Source: a virus. Taken from it: DNA of 25,721 nt. The stretch is taken from positions 1 through 25,721 of IMG/VR virus record IMGVR_UViG_3300000101_000139. One strand, 5' to 3'. The position numbers and the translations under genes are program-made. Below the pieces are notes generated by a model. That model did no database searches, was not told where the DNA came from, and was given only the letters and a program-made list of their open reading frames with translations. Shown here in pieces: positions 8,369 to 14,166 of the stretch. Each line of letters opens with the position of its first letter. Position 1 is the first letter of the stretch.

Positions 8369-8497
8369 ATATATATCTTTATTATAATTATCTATTATAT
8401 ATTATTTTTATTAATTATTATTATATTTAATTATTATTACTATTATTATATTATAAATTATAGAATATAATTAAAAAATATCGTAAAGGCAACTGTT
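8369..8497. other. Very AT-rich spacer
   Basis: This stretch is almost entirely A/T with runs of TAT/ATT repeats. No ORF of any length, TTG-spacer-TAnnTTT promoter or clear hairpin was found. It separates the transcript of the 8728 gene from the small 8368 gene. It could be a DNA-bending or helix-unwinding region, or simply a relaxed spacer. Confidence 0.6.
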
Positions 8498-8728
8498 TTA
8501 CAGTATTTCTGCAGTTTTTATTTGTTCACAGAAGAGAAACATACCATTCTTCTGAAATACCTTCTCAACACTACTACAGTTATCACGTAGATACTCTACC
8601 CAGACACGTATCATTGCATTAACATCATCAGAATTAATGCCATGCGATCTCGGTGACATTTGGTGCTGAGGTATAGCTCTATGTATTACCCAATACTCAT
8701 TATCGTATTGTAAAACTTTTTTTTTCAT
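8498..8728 (-). CDS. Small hypothetical protein
   Basis: 76 residues. Mixed helix/strand composition with several aromatic and basic residues; no recognised motif. ATG lies just after an AT-rich run that ends the previous gene. A weak stem (GTAAA...TTTAC, about 8482-8500) followed by a T-run on the minus strand sits near its stop and could end transcription. Confidence 0.65.
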   Translation of the reverse strand: MKKKVLQYDNEYWVIHRAIPQHQMSPRSHGINSDDVNAMIRVWVEYLRDNCSSVEKVFQKNGMFLFCEQIKTAEIL

Positions 8729-8738
8729 AATGTAAGGT

Positions 8739-8758
8739 TTATTGACTTGCGGGCCAGC
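8739..8758 (-). repeat. Sequence complementary to the Hsp20 leader loop
   Basis: On the minus strand this 20-base segment (GCTGGCCCGCAAGTCAATAA) is nearly complementary to the loop of the Hsp20 leader at 9478-9498 (TTATTGATACTGCGGGTCAGC), with a one-base indel and two or so mismatches. It lies after the DUF2061 gene, so 5' and 3' regions of the same transcript could pair. Confidence 0.45.
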
Positions 8759-8761
8759 TTT

Positions 8762-9001
8762 TTAGTTTTTTTCTATAACCTTTTTTACATTCTTGTCTAT
8801 ACCATATTTGTTTCGTATCCAGGCTCGTTCATGAAAATAATATAAAATCATTTTAGTGATTATTTCCAATCCACTCACAGTTAATCCAGCAGTAATACTA
8901 CCTGTCACTAACCAAGTTAATAATAGTGTATCCAAGCTGGCAATTGTTCTCCAACTCAGAGTCTTTAATAAACTTCTCTTTTTACTAGCAAACATCATCA
9001 T
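8762..9001 (-). CDS. DUF2061-like small membrane protein
   Basis: 79 residues with the KKRSLLKTLSWRTIASLDTL start and SGLEIITKMILYYFHERAW core that characterise DUF2061 family proteins, which have two hydrophobic segments (about 20-38 and 40-56) and a basic tail. Such proteins are common in marine Bacteroidota; their function is unknown. It sits 7 bases downstream of the Hsp20 stop and shares its transcript. Three Met codons occur at the start; the first is used here. Confidence 0.8.
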   Translation of the reverse strand: MMMFASKKRSLLKTLSWRTIASLDTLLLTWLVTGSITAGLTVSGLEIITKMILYYFHERAWIRNKYGIDKNVKKVIEKN

Positions 9002-9008
9002 ATAAACT

Positions 9009-9422
9009 CTATGTAATAGCTATAGTTTTAGGTTTAGCTTCTTCTGCAAGTGGTGCAGATAAATGAAGTAAACCATTTTCTAGTTTCGCTTCCAACTGAC
9101 CTAAGTCAAACCTTCTGCTTATTCTCCATCCAAAGTTAAATGCTCGTTTAGCAATATTCCTTTGAATGTATTCATTCTCGTTAGAGCTTGAATCCTTCTT
9201 GTATTCTACTCGAAGTACATCTCCTTCAATAGTGAGCTCAATGTCTTTGTTTGTTAAACCTACGCACGCAATATCAATATTGAGCCCTTCTTCGGCCTCA
9301 TATATGTCTACTGGATGGTTTAGTTTGGATGCATCTGCAAATTGATAATCTACATCTGTCTTGAAATAGTCCTTAAATAGGACGTCGAATGGCGATGTGC
9401 CGAATGGTGTTAAATTTCCCAT
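9009..9422 (-). CDS. hsp20: Small heat-shock protein (Hsp20 / alpha-crystallin)
   Basis: 137 residues. The alpha-crystallin domain is visible: PVDIYEAEEGLNIDIACVGL (about 37-56), TNKDIELTIEGDVLRVEYKK (57-76), ISRRFDLG, LEAKLENGLLHLSAPL near the end. Small heat-shock proteins hold unfolded proteins without ATP and are frequent in T4-like marine phages. A good ribosome site (AAGGAGA) precedes ATG, and a promoter with an about 85-base leader lies at 9510-9540. The leader can fold (see 9471-9503). Its place with tmRNA and ClpP suggests a protein-quality theme. Confidence 0.92.
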   Translation of the reverse strand: MGNLTPFGTSPFDVLFKDYFKTDVDYQFADASKLNHPVDIYEAEEGLNIDIACVGLTNKDIELTIEGDVLRVEYKKDSSSNENEYIQRNIAKRAFNFGWRISRRFDLGQLEAKLENGLLHLSAPLAEEAKPKTIAIT

Positions 9423-9470
9423 AATAAATCTCCTTAGATAATTTTAATTATTAAACATTATTGTTTTAAC

Positions 9471-9503
9471 ATAACTTGCTGACCCGCAGTATCAATAAGT
9501 TAT
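9471..9503 (-). promoter_or_regulatory. Stem-loop in the Hsp20 leader
   Basis: Minus strand: ATAACTT (9497-9503) pairs with AAGTTAT (9471-9477), 7 bp perfect, closing a 19-base loop. The loop carries the segment complementary to 8739-8758. Leader folds upstream of small heat-shock genes can act as RNA thermometers, but this stem does not cover the ribosome site, so a thermometer is not shown. Confidence 0.5.
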
Positions 9504-9509
9504 TTTATA

Positions 9510-9540
9510 TAAATATACGAAAAATAAATTAAACATACAA
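9510..9540 (-). promoter_or_regulatory. Host-type promoter for Hsp20
   Basis: Minus strand: TTG (9538-9540), 20-base spacer ending TTTTTCG, then TATATTTA (9510-9517). Distance to ATG at 9422 is about 90 bases, leaving a real 5' leader, unlike the leaderless arrangement at 6309 and 6853. The promoter abuts the stop of the preceding gene. Confidence 0.75.
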
Positions 9541-9541
9541 C

Positions 9542-10108
9542 TTAATAATGAATTATAGGTGTTGTTAGTACACTAGGAACTAATACAATTCCGTTATATA
9601 TTTGAAATGCTGGATCTGTACAACAGGCTCCTCCTCCTCCAGTCCACCCACCAGTCGTACAATCATCAATTACTAACATGCTAATAGTTAGATTATCAGC
9701 AGTACATGTAGGTCCTACTGTTACTTGAAAGCTCATTGTAAATGGTCCTTGGGATGCAGTACCCCAATCAGGGTTAGAAGTATTAACAAATCTCCATCCT
9801 GGTCCAAAGTTTAGGCCACCAATAAATGTATGCTGCAAGTCCCATAACCAATTACCAGCTGAACCAGCTGGATTACCTGGTGCAGTTATTGGAGTAAGAT
9901 TGATCCAACTTGGTGATAAATTAATTTGAAATGCATGAATCCAGTTTATATTAATTCCTGTAAAGTTTCCTAATGTGTATGTAACCGTTACAACATCTCC
10001 TGGAGCATAAGGCCCAGTCGGAGTCATGCTACCAATCTGAGTATTAATGCACTGTGAGCTAGCATTTATGTTTAATAATAAACTTAATATGATTAATAAT
10101 TTTTTCAT
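9542..10108 (-). CDS. Secreted protein, likely host-surface or virion-linked
   Basis: 188 residues. Signal peptide at 1-19 (MKKLLIILSLLLNINASSQ, cleavage near SSQ-C). The mature part is beta-rich, with several Trp and Cys residues and a GGWTGGGGACC glycine-cysteine run near residue 155-166. The C-terminus ends TTPIIHY, very like TGPIQHF at the end of the 10637-11176 protein. No T9SS domain is present. Last gene of the operon, overlapping the previous one by 4 bases (ATGA). Probably exported; function unknown. Confidence 0.75.
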   Translation of the reverse strand: MKKLLIILSLLLNINASSQCINTQIGSMTPTGPYAPGDVVTVTYTLGNFTGININWIHAFQINLSPSWINLTPITAPGNPAGSAGNWLWDLQHTFIGGLNFGPGWRFVNTSNPDWGTASQGPFTMSFQVTVGPTCTADNLTISMLVIDDCTTGGWTGGGGACCTDPAFQIYNGIVLVPSVLTTPIIHY

Positions 10109-10635
10109 CTTACCAAAGTTATAGGTCTAATAAACCTATTATTTTTTATAAAAACATTTATAGTATAAACTCCAATAGGGGAGCTTTCAGCTTTCCACGG
10201 CTCATTGCTCAGCGACTCAAATATTCTTTGACCCCACCTATTGTATATTGCAATATATTCGATCTCATCAGCTGATTTACCCCTTACTGTGTATTGATCA
10301 TTTATACCATCCCCGTTAGGAGTAAATGAATTTGGAAAAAATAGAGTAGCGTAAGGGCAAGGATCTATAACGACTTGATATCGAGAAGTATCTCCTTCAC
10401 ATCCAAATCTCATTGTATAAACTGAAATGAAGTACTCTCCTGCAGAGTCAGGCCATTGTATAGTAATAGTATTATCGAACGCAGAAACCACCTGTCCGTT
10501 AGAGATCGACCAAAAGTACTCCTTATCAGCATCATACTCTACTTGATAGGATTGCGGTTGTATAACCTCACAATCATTATAGATTTCTTGAGCTAACAGA
10601 TGAAAGGGTAATAATATCAATACCCACCACCTCAT
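10105..10635 (-). CDS. Surface protein with Ig-like domain and T9SS type B sorting domain
   Basis: 176 residues from the ATG at 10635; a longer reading from 10671 is possible but puts the signal peptide inside. The start lies 1 base after the upstream stop (TAATATG). Signal peptide at 1-16 (ending FHLLAQ). Residues about 25-92 look like an Ig/PKD-like beta-sandwich. Residues about 98-176 match the gliding-motility-associated C-terminal domain (CHU_C, TIGR04131): PNSFTPNGDGIND (101-113), IYNRWGQRIFE (130-140), PIGVY (153-157). In Bacteroidota this domain directs export by the type IX secretion system and surface anchoring. The phage thus uses the host's export route. Confidence 0.85.
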   Translation of the reverse strand: MRWWVLILLPFHLLAQEIYNDCEVIQPQSYQVEYDADKEYFWSISNGQVVSAFDNTITIQWPDSAGEYFISVYTMRFGCEGDTSRYQVVIDPCPYATLFFPNSFTPNGDGINDQYTVRGKSADEIEYIAIYNRWGQRIFESLSNEPWKAESSPIGVYTINVFIKNNRFIRPITLVR

Positions 10636-10636
10636 A

Positions 10637-11176
10637 TTAAAAGTGTTGAATCGGACCAGTGATTGGTCCATTGTTTACAGTTACATTTATTGTGGTATTA
10701 CATCCAGCCATAGAATAGGTTAATACATAATTACCAACACCAGTTGATGGCTGAAAATTACTACCTACTACACCTGTACCTGACCATGTACCTCCTGCAG
10801 GACTTCCTACTAATGGTGTAGTTGGATCACCAGGACAAAATGGGCCTATAGTATTACCAGATAGATCTAAAATAAATACATCTAGGAGTTGTGGCGTACC
10901 GGGACAACCTGCTGCATTAGATTCTATTACTTCTACCGCATTAGGATAAAGACCAGATACACCTCCCCAGTCTACTGTAATAGAGCTTGTAGTTTGACCT
11001 GTTTGTAAGATACCTCCTCCACCTGTTACCGTCCATTGATATGTTGATGTAGGTGTAACTGCAACTAAATACTGTTCACCTGTTGCATTAGCGCATACTG
11101 TGTCTGGATTAATTGTTGTTTGTGATATTGCAGATATCGATAATGATACCAACAAGATTGTTAGAAATTTCTTCAT
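10637..11176 (-). CDS. Secreted Ig/PKD-like repeat protein
   Basis: 179 residues. Signal peptide at 1-18 (MKKFLTILLVSLSISAIS). Two beta-sandwich-like repeats: about 19-105 (YQWTVTGGGGILQTGQTTSSI...VDWG, as in Bacteroidota PKD-like domains) and about 108-170 (FCPGDPTTPLVGSPAGGTWSGTGVVG...GVGNYVLTYSMAGC). Such repeats are typical of large adhesins in flavobacteria. The protein ends in TGPIQHF, similar to TTPIIHY two genes downstream. A strong ribosome site (AAGGAGAAG) precedes ATG. First gene of the three-gene operon. Confidence 0.8.
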   Translation of the reverse strand: MKKFLTILLVSLSISAISQTTINPDTVCANATGEQYLVAVTPTSTYQWTVTGGGGILQTGQTTSSITVDWGGVSGLYPNAVEVIESNAAGCPGTPQLLDVFILDLSGNTIGPFCPGDPTTPLVGSPAGGTWSGTGVVGSNFQPSTGVGNYVLTYSMAGCNTTINVTVNNGPITGPIQHF

Positions 11177-11192
11177 ATTACTTCTCCTTAAA

Positions 11193-11921
11193 TTATGGTT
11201 TTGAAAATATATATGTATATATTAATCTACCGTTAGCATTTTCTTTTTTTCGATAATCACGCAGTATACTACCATGCCGTACCATATGTGTTTTAGCTTT
11301 TTTTAATCTAGTCTCATCAGTACAGCTAATACATAATAACCCATTAATGGATGTAGCGCGAACAAGATCATCATCTATACTATCATACACCTCTTGTAAT
11401 AGAGCAGTTACCTGATCTTCTGACATCATACTCGGTTCAGAGCGAAACTCTTTAGGCATTAACCTGCGCTTACTCATTATACGTGTCATATAGAAATCAA
11501 CATCTTCTACATCGAGTGATGTAAACCAATTACTAAATTGACGAAGATTATTATTAAAGAGTTCATCTCTATCTTCTTTATGAATTACATCCCATACCAT
11601 TGATATAATGATACGATTAGATTCATCGAGAGCTTTAACATATGCTCGTTGTTTATCAACCGGTAACTTATCAAACCACTGCTGAAAGCCTTCTTGATAT
11701 TTAGCTACCGATGATGAGGTCCAAGATCCGCTCATATCAACTTCATTAAAAAATTCTTTACGAACATCGGGACTTCGAGAGTAAGACGAATGGGTAGACA
11801 TATCATCATTTATTGAGTAATTGTCCATTGATGTATCCTCGTGAGGAGCTCCCCACAGTTCAAGTTTATATAACTTACCGTTACACTTTAACTCTTTAGA
11901 TACAATTGGTCTACTAATCAT
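11193..11921 (-). CDS. Hypothetical protein
   Basis: 242 residues from ATG at 11921 (start MISRPIVSKEL). A longer reading from 11951 would extend into the tmRNA gene and is not used. AAGG lies 9 bases before ATG. No signal peptide or membrane helix; composition is mixed, with charged helices in the middle and a basic C-terminus (KENANGRLIYTYIF). Not recognised. Positioned between the tmRNA and the secreted operon. Confidence 0.7.
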   Translation of the reverse strand: MISRPIVSKELKCNGKLYKLELWGAPHEDTSMDNYSINDDMSTHSSYSRSPDVRKEFFNEVDMSGSWTSSSVAKYQEGFQQWFDKLPVDKQRAYVKALDESNRIIISMVWDVIHKEDRDELFNNNLRQFSNWFTSLDVEDVDFYMTRIMSKRRLMPKEFRSEPSMMSEDQVTALLQEVYDSIDDDLVRATSINGLLCISCTDETRLKKAKTHMVRHGSILRDYRKKENANGRLIYTYIFSKP

Positions 11922-11940
11922 AATATTAACCTTATAAAGG

Positions 11941-12217
11941 TCCACCTCCACCGGGCTTATACGACTTGCCCTGTTAATGCCGTTCGGTTCTGGGGACTTT
12001 ATTAAGCCGCCATTGCCATTTCAACATGTTCGCCTGTTATGCGTGACCTTCCTTAAATCCTTATCTCAATGTCAAATCCAGTGCACCCCCATATTATATT
12101 TAACTACATATAAGTAATATGTAATCTATTGTATCATATGTTTTCACATATAATCGTTGTGGAGGTGGCGGGATTCGAACCCGCGTCCATTTGAGCAGCT
12201 AATAAAAGTACTAGCGG
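11941..12217 (-). ncRNA. ssrA: Circularly permuted (two-piece) tmRNA gene
   Basis: Minus strand order is acceptor piece first, coding piece second. Acceptor piece (about 12217-12160): T-arm GCGGG/TTCGAAT/CCCGC (12168-12184), then CACCTCC (12161-12167) and discriminator A; CCA is not encoded. A 68-base intervening segment (12092-12159) follows, with an ATATGT-GAAA-ACATAT hairpin. Coding piece (12090 down to about 11941) starts GGGGGTG (12084-12090), pairing fully with CACCTCC (one G-U pair), then CACTGGATTTGAC, matching the conserved tmRNA D-arm region (CTGGATTCGAC). TTGAG (coding) can pair with CTCAA (acceptor) as helix P2. A tag ORF ending AMAA-TAA-TAA follows, then a GGGC/GCCC hairpin. tmRNA rescues stalled ribosomes and tags proteins for degradation. 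Ends of the pieces are estimates. Confidence 0.9.
12002..12034 (-). other. tmRNA tag-peptide reading frame
   Basis: Codons GGC GAA CAT GTT GAA ATG GCA ATG GCG GCT then TAA (a second TAA follows), giving GEHVEMAMAA. The resume codon GGC is inferred by comparison with Bacteroidota tags, which often begin GE and end ALAA. The AMAA end still gives a hydrophobic, Ala-Ala terminus as required by tail-specific degradation. Confidence 0.7.
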
Positions 12218-12478
12218 TCAGTTTATTGTTTGTTTTACCTTAATTAACTCTGCACACTTCTCGTACTCTTCACGATCTGCATGCTGAAAATACTCTATTA
12301 CTTCGTTAATAGTGGAAACCCTTCTTGGTTGTTTAAGCATCCAAGTACCTGATGGTAGATCTTGTATATCTACTTCACTAATTAAATACTCGTAAGTATT
12401 GTTCATAGCAGCTTCAAGCAGCTCTAGATCTTCAGCTGAATCACCAAATGTTTCTATTGGTTCACTAAATCCTTCCAT
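12218..12478 (-). CDS. Small protein of a three-member YEKCAE family
   Basis: 86 residues. The C-terminus, EEYEKCAELIKVKQ (about 70-83), is shared with the proteins at 15797-16033 and 22186-22518. An upstream motif, AAMNNTYEYL (about 24-33), matches SAMENTYMIL in the 22186 protein, so the two are full-length paralogues. YEKCAEL-helix motifs resemble a UVR-type helical pair, but this is only similarity. The stop codon is immediately followed by the tmRNA acceptor piece. Function unknown. Confidence 0.75.
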   Translation of the reverse strand: MEGFSEPIETFGDSAEDLELLEAAMNNTYEYLISEVDIQDLPSGTWMLKQPRRVSTINEVIEYFQHADREEYEKCAELIKVKQTIN

Positions 12479-12480
12479 GT

Positions 12481-12534
12481 CAACAGCCGCCTTTGCAGTG
12501 AGCTGCTCTAGGAATCATAAATCTTTTTATCATA
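12481..12534 (-). CDS. Possible 17-residue microprotein
   Basis: ATG at 12534, TGA at 12481, giving MIKRFMIPRAAHCKGGC. An AAAGGGAAT ribosome-like site lies 5 bases before ATG, and the stop is 2 bases before the ATG of the 12478 gene, so translational coupling is likely. Two Cys in CKGGC could bind a metal or form a redox pair. It may instead be a short leader ORF. Confidence 0.35.
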
Positions 12535-12564
12535 TCTATTCCCTTTATAATAATTAGTAATAGT

Positions 12565-13026
12565 TTAATCAAATAATTGTTTAATTTGCTTATGTTTTTT
12601 ATAGAGTGTATTCATAGTTTTAAGATCCTCTGTATCTACTAAATTAGAAGCATTAATCTTAAACACTGTATCAGTTACAAACATTCTATCAGCTCGATAC
12701 TCTTCTGTATCAAAGTTCTTTTTATCTTCAGTATTAGATATATTAAGTATAATTAATGTTTTTAAAGTTTTTAATTTACCTAATACACTTTCTACCTTAG
12801 GACTAAACACATCTTTAGGAATCTCTTCTGCTATATTAAATATACTACCTAGCTTACCTAATAAATCAGATGTTTCCGATTTCTCTCCAACAGTTCGAAG
12901 TGCTTCAATATTTTCATAATGCTCCATGAGCTTATTAGCTCGTTTAGAGAGATTACTAGATATTTGTTTTTTTAATGTTGGCTGTCGTTTTTTTCCGAGC
13001 TGCTTTCTTGACTGCTTTTTTGCCAT
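12565..13026 (-). CDS. Hypothetical basic protein
   Basis: 153 residues, Lys-rich at the N-terminus (MAKKQSRKQLGKKRQPTLKK) then mostly helical. No motif recognised. It overlaps the membrane-protein gene at 12956-13207 by 71 bases in another frame, an unusually large overlap, with each protein being Lys-rich in the shared region. Presumed expressed from a common transcript. Confidence 0.65.
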   Translation of the reverse strand: MAKKQSRKQLGKKRQPTLKKQISSNLSKRANKLMEHYENIEALRTVGEKSETSDLLGKLGSIFNIAEEIPKDVFSPKVESVLGKLKTLKTLIILNISNTEDKKNFDTEEYRADRMFVTDTVFKINASNLVDTEDLKTMNTLYKKHKQIKQLFD

Positions 13027-13207
13027 TTGATCCGTTTGTTTTCTTTTTATAAGTCGAACGTCTCTTATATAACTGATTTTTAACTGACTTTAATTTTTCT
13101 TGTGTAGCTTCTAATGTAGTATTAATTACATCTAAATCTTTTGTGTTTTTAAAGTACATAGCTGCTGCACCTATTAGTAACCCAATTACTATTCCTAAAT
13201 ATAACAT
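12956..13207 (-). CDS. Small single-pass membrane protein with basic tail
   Basis: 83 residues. Residues 1-20 are a hydrophobic helix (LYLGIVIGLLIGAAAMYF). The rest is a charged helix and a highly basic, low-complexity tail (KKTNGSNGKKAVKKAARKKTT). The tail would lie in the cytoplasm and could bind nucleic acid or membrane lipids. Function unknown. Confidence 0.65.
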   Translation of the reverse strand: MLYLGIVIGLLIGAAAMYFKNTKDLDVINTTLEATQEKLKSVKNQLYKRRSTYKKKTNGSNGKKAVKKAARKKTTANIKKTNI

Positions 13208-13230
13208 TTATATCTCTTACCTTTATTTGT

Positions 13231-13274
13231 GTAGATTAGCCTCGAGCCCGTTTAATAAAGCTCGAGGCGTCTAC
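13231..13274 (-). terminator. Strong stem-loop downstream of the 13512 gene
   Basis: CCTCGAGC (13240-13247) pairs with GCTCGAGG (13260-13267), 8 bp perfect, extended by GTAGA/TCTAC. No U-run follows on either strand, so it is more likely an RNA-stability or processing hairpin, or a Rho-type end, than a classical terminator. Confidence 0.5.
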
Positions 13275-13287
13275 TAGTTGTTAACTA

Positions 13288-13512
13288 TTACTTCTTTACA
13301 AAGAATGAAGCTACTAATAGTAATACGATAAGTCCTACGAACCCACCATTTCCTAATGCAGTAACGATAGCAGTTAAATTAGCTATTACGTCCATTCCGA
13401 ATACTGAACCGCCTGTTAAGACTGTCCAAAGGATTGTTACTGGCAATACTGCCATTAAGATAGTCATTAGACCACCAAAGAATCCTGTTACATATTTGAT
13501 TACATTTTCCAT
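13288..13512 (-). CDS. Small membrane protein, holin-like size
   Basis: 74 residues with two hydrophobic segments (about 10-32 and 40-72) ending in the basic FFVKK tail. No charged loop long enough for enzymatic activity. AGGAGA lies before ATG. Phage holins have this size and topology, so a holin is one possibility, but no lysin gene is adjacent; other phage membrane proteins also fit. Confidence 0.6.
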   Translation of the reverse strand: MENVIKYVTGFFGGLMTILMAVLPVTILWTVLTGGSVFGMDVIANLTAIVTALGNGGFVGLIVLLLVASFFVKK

Positions 13513-13587
13513 GTTATAAATCTCCTATATTTTGTATTTGTCGAATACTAGTTTTGTGGCACAATTGCCGTTGCTTTACAAGGGTTG

Positions 13588-13602
13588 ATCCCATTATGGG
13601 AT
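13588..13602 (-). terminator. Short palindromic hairpin after the barrel gene
   Basis: ATCCCA and TGGGAT form a 6-bp stem with a 3-base loop, 10 bases after the stop of the 13612 gene. No U-run follows, so the call as a terminator is weak. Confidence 0.35.
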
Positions 13603-13611
13603 ATTAATTAC

Positions 13612-14046
13612 TTAGAAACGGTACGCCAACCCTAGGTTGAATGTACCTTCTCTATCTCCGTTTGAGTCTTCTTTAAGACCCATAGTATAATTAGGTTCTA
13701 CTGCTAACCCTTTCCATACGTTAAATGAATAACCTAACCCTAAAGTTAAATTGTCCATCATTTCTTCGGTTGGTGCTTGAACTGAAATGTACATATTTGT
13801 ATTCCAGTTATAACGACCAAAAAGGTCGTAAGAAGCATCACCTAAAGAATCTTCTCCAGCTGTGATTAAACCAACTGTCCAAGTATCGTTTACTGCGTAT
13901 CCAATACCCATGTTGTCAGTTAAGCTAGACATTTCCCACTCTGCGCCTTCTTCAGCTGCAGTGTAGGTTGTAACTACTATAAAATTCTGTGCTGATGCGA
14001 ACATAGTTGCAAAGCCCAGTGCTAATGTTAAAAATAAATTTTTCAT
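13612..14046 (-). CDS. Small outer-membrane beta-barrel protein
   Basis: 144 residues. Signal peptide at 1-19 (MKNLFLTLALGFATMFASA, cut at ASA-Q). The mature part is alternating beta strands with short turns (GYAVNDTWTVGLI, LGLGYSFNVWKGLAVEPNYTMGL), ending in aromatic Phe (LAYRF), the hallmark of outer-membrane barrels recognised by BAM. Likely inserted in the host outer membrane; possible roles are receptor masking or superinfection exclusion. RBS AAGAGGAAATAT. Confidence 0.75.
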   Translation of the reverse strand: MKNLFLTLALGFATMFASAQNFIVVTTYTAAEEGAEWEMSSLTDNMGIGYAVNDTWTVGLITAGEDSLGDASYDLFGRYNWNTNMYISVQAPTEEMMDNLTLGLGYSFNVWKGLAVEPNYTMGLKEDSNGDREGTFNLGLAYRF

Positions 14047-14104
14047 ATATTTCCTCTTTTTGTTTAATTTAAGTTAACCCTTGTAATAGCGTTTTAAATC
14101 TGTT

Positions 14105-14141
14105 GCATATATAAATAAACTGTTAAGATATTTATATATGC
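14105..14141 (-). promoter_or_regulatory. 13-bp perfect inverted repeat in the leader of the barrel gene
   Basis: GCATATATAAATA (14105-14117) and TATTTATATATGC (14129-14141) are perfectly inverted with an 11-base spacer, about 60-95 bases upstream of ATG. It could be an operator, a weak RNA hairpin (AU-only stem) or hold a TATAAATA box, the T4 late-promoter core. None is proven. Confidence 0.5.
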
Positions 14142-14166
14142 TTCGGATTTATTCTATACGCAACCT

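Larger units (their letters stand above)
13576..14086 (-). repeat. 11-bp inverted repeat flanking the outer-membrane barrel gene
   Basis: The 5' leader carries TTACAAGGGTT (minus strand of 14076-14086) and the region after the stop carries AACCCTTGTAA (minus strand of 13576-13586). The two are perfectly complementary and could pair around the mRNA. A 6-bp ATCCCA/TGGGAT hairpin (13588-13602) lies between the stop and this repeat. Confidence 0.45.

Noticed and set aside
8482-8500. Terminator near the 8498 gene
   Set aside because: Weak 5-bp stem with a T-run that merges with the AT-only spacer; not enough to call.
11922-11951. Longer start (11951) for the 11193 gene
   Set aside because: It would extend into the tmRNA coding piece; ATG at 11921 has AAGG at good spacing.
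12160-12190. Standalone tRNA gene with a T-arm at 12168-12184
   Set aside because: No D-arm or anticodon arm accompanies it; the segment belongs to the tmRNA acceptor piece.
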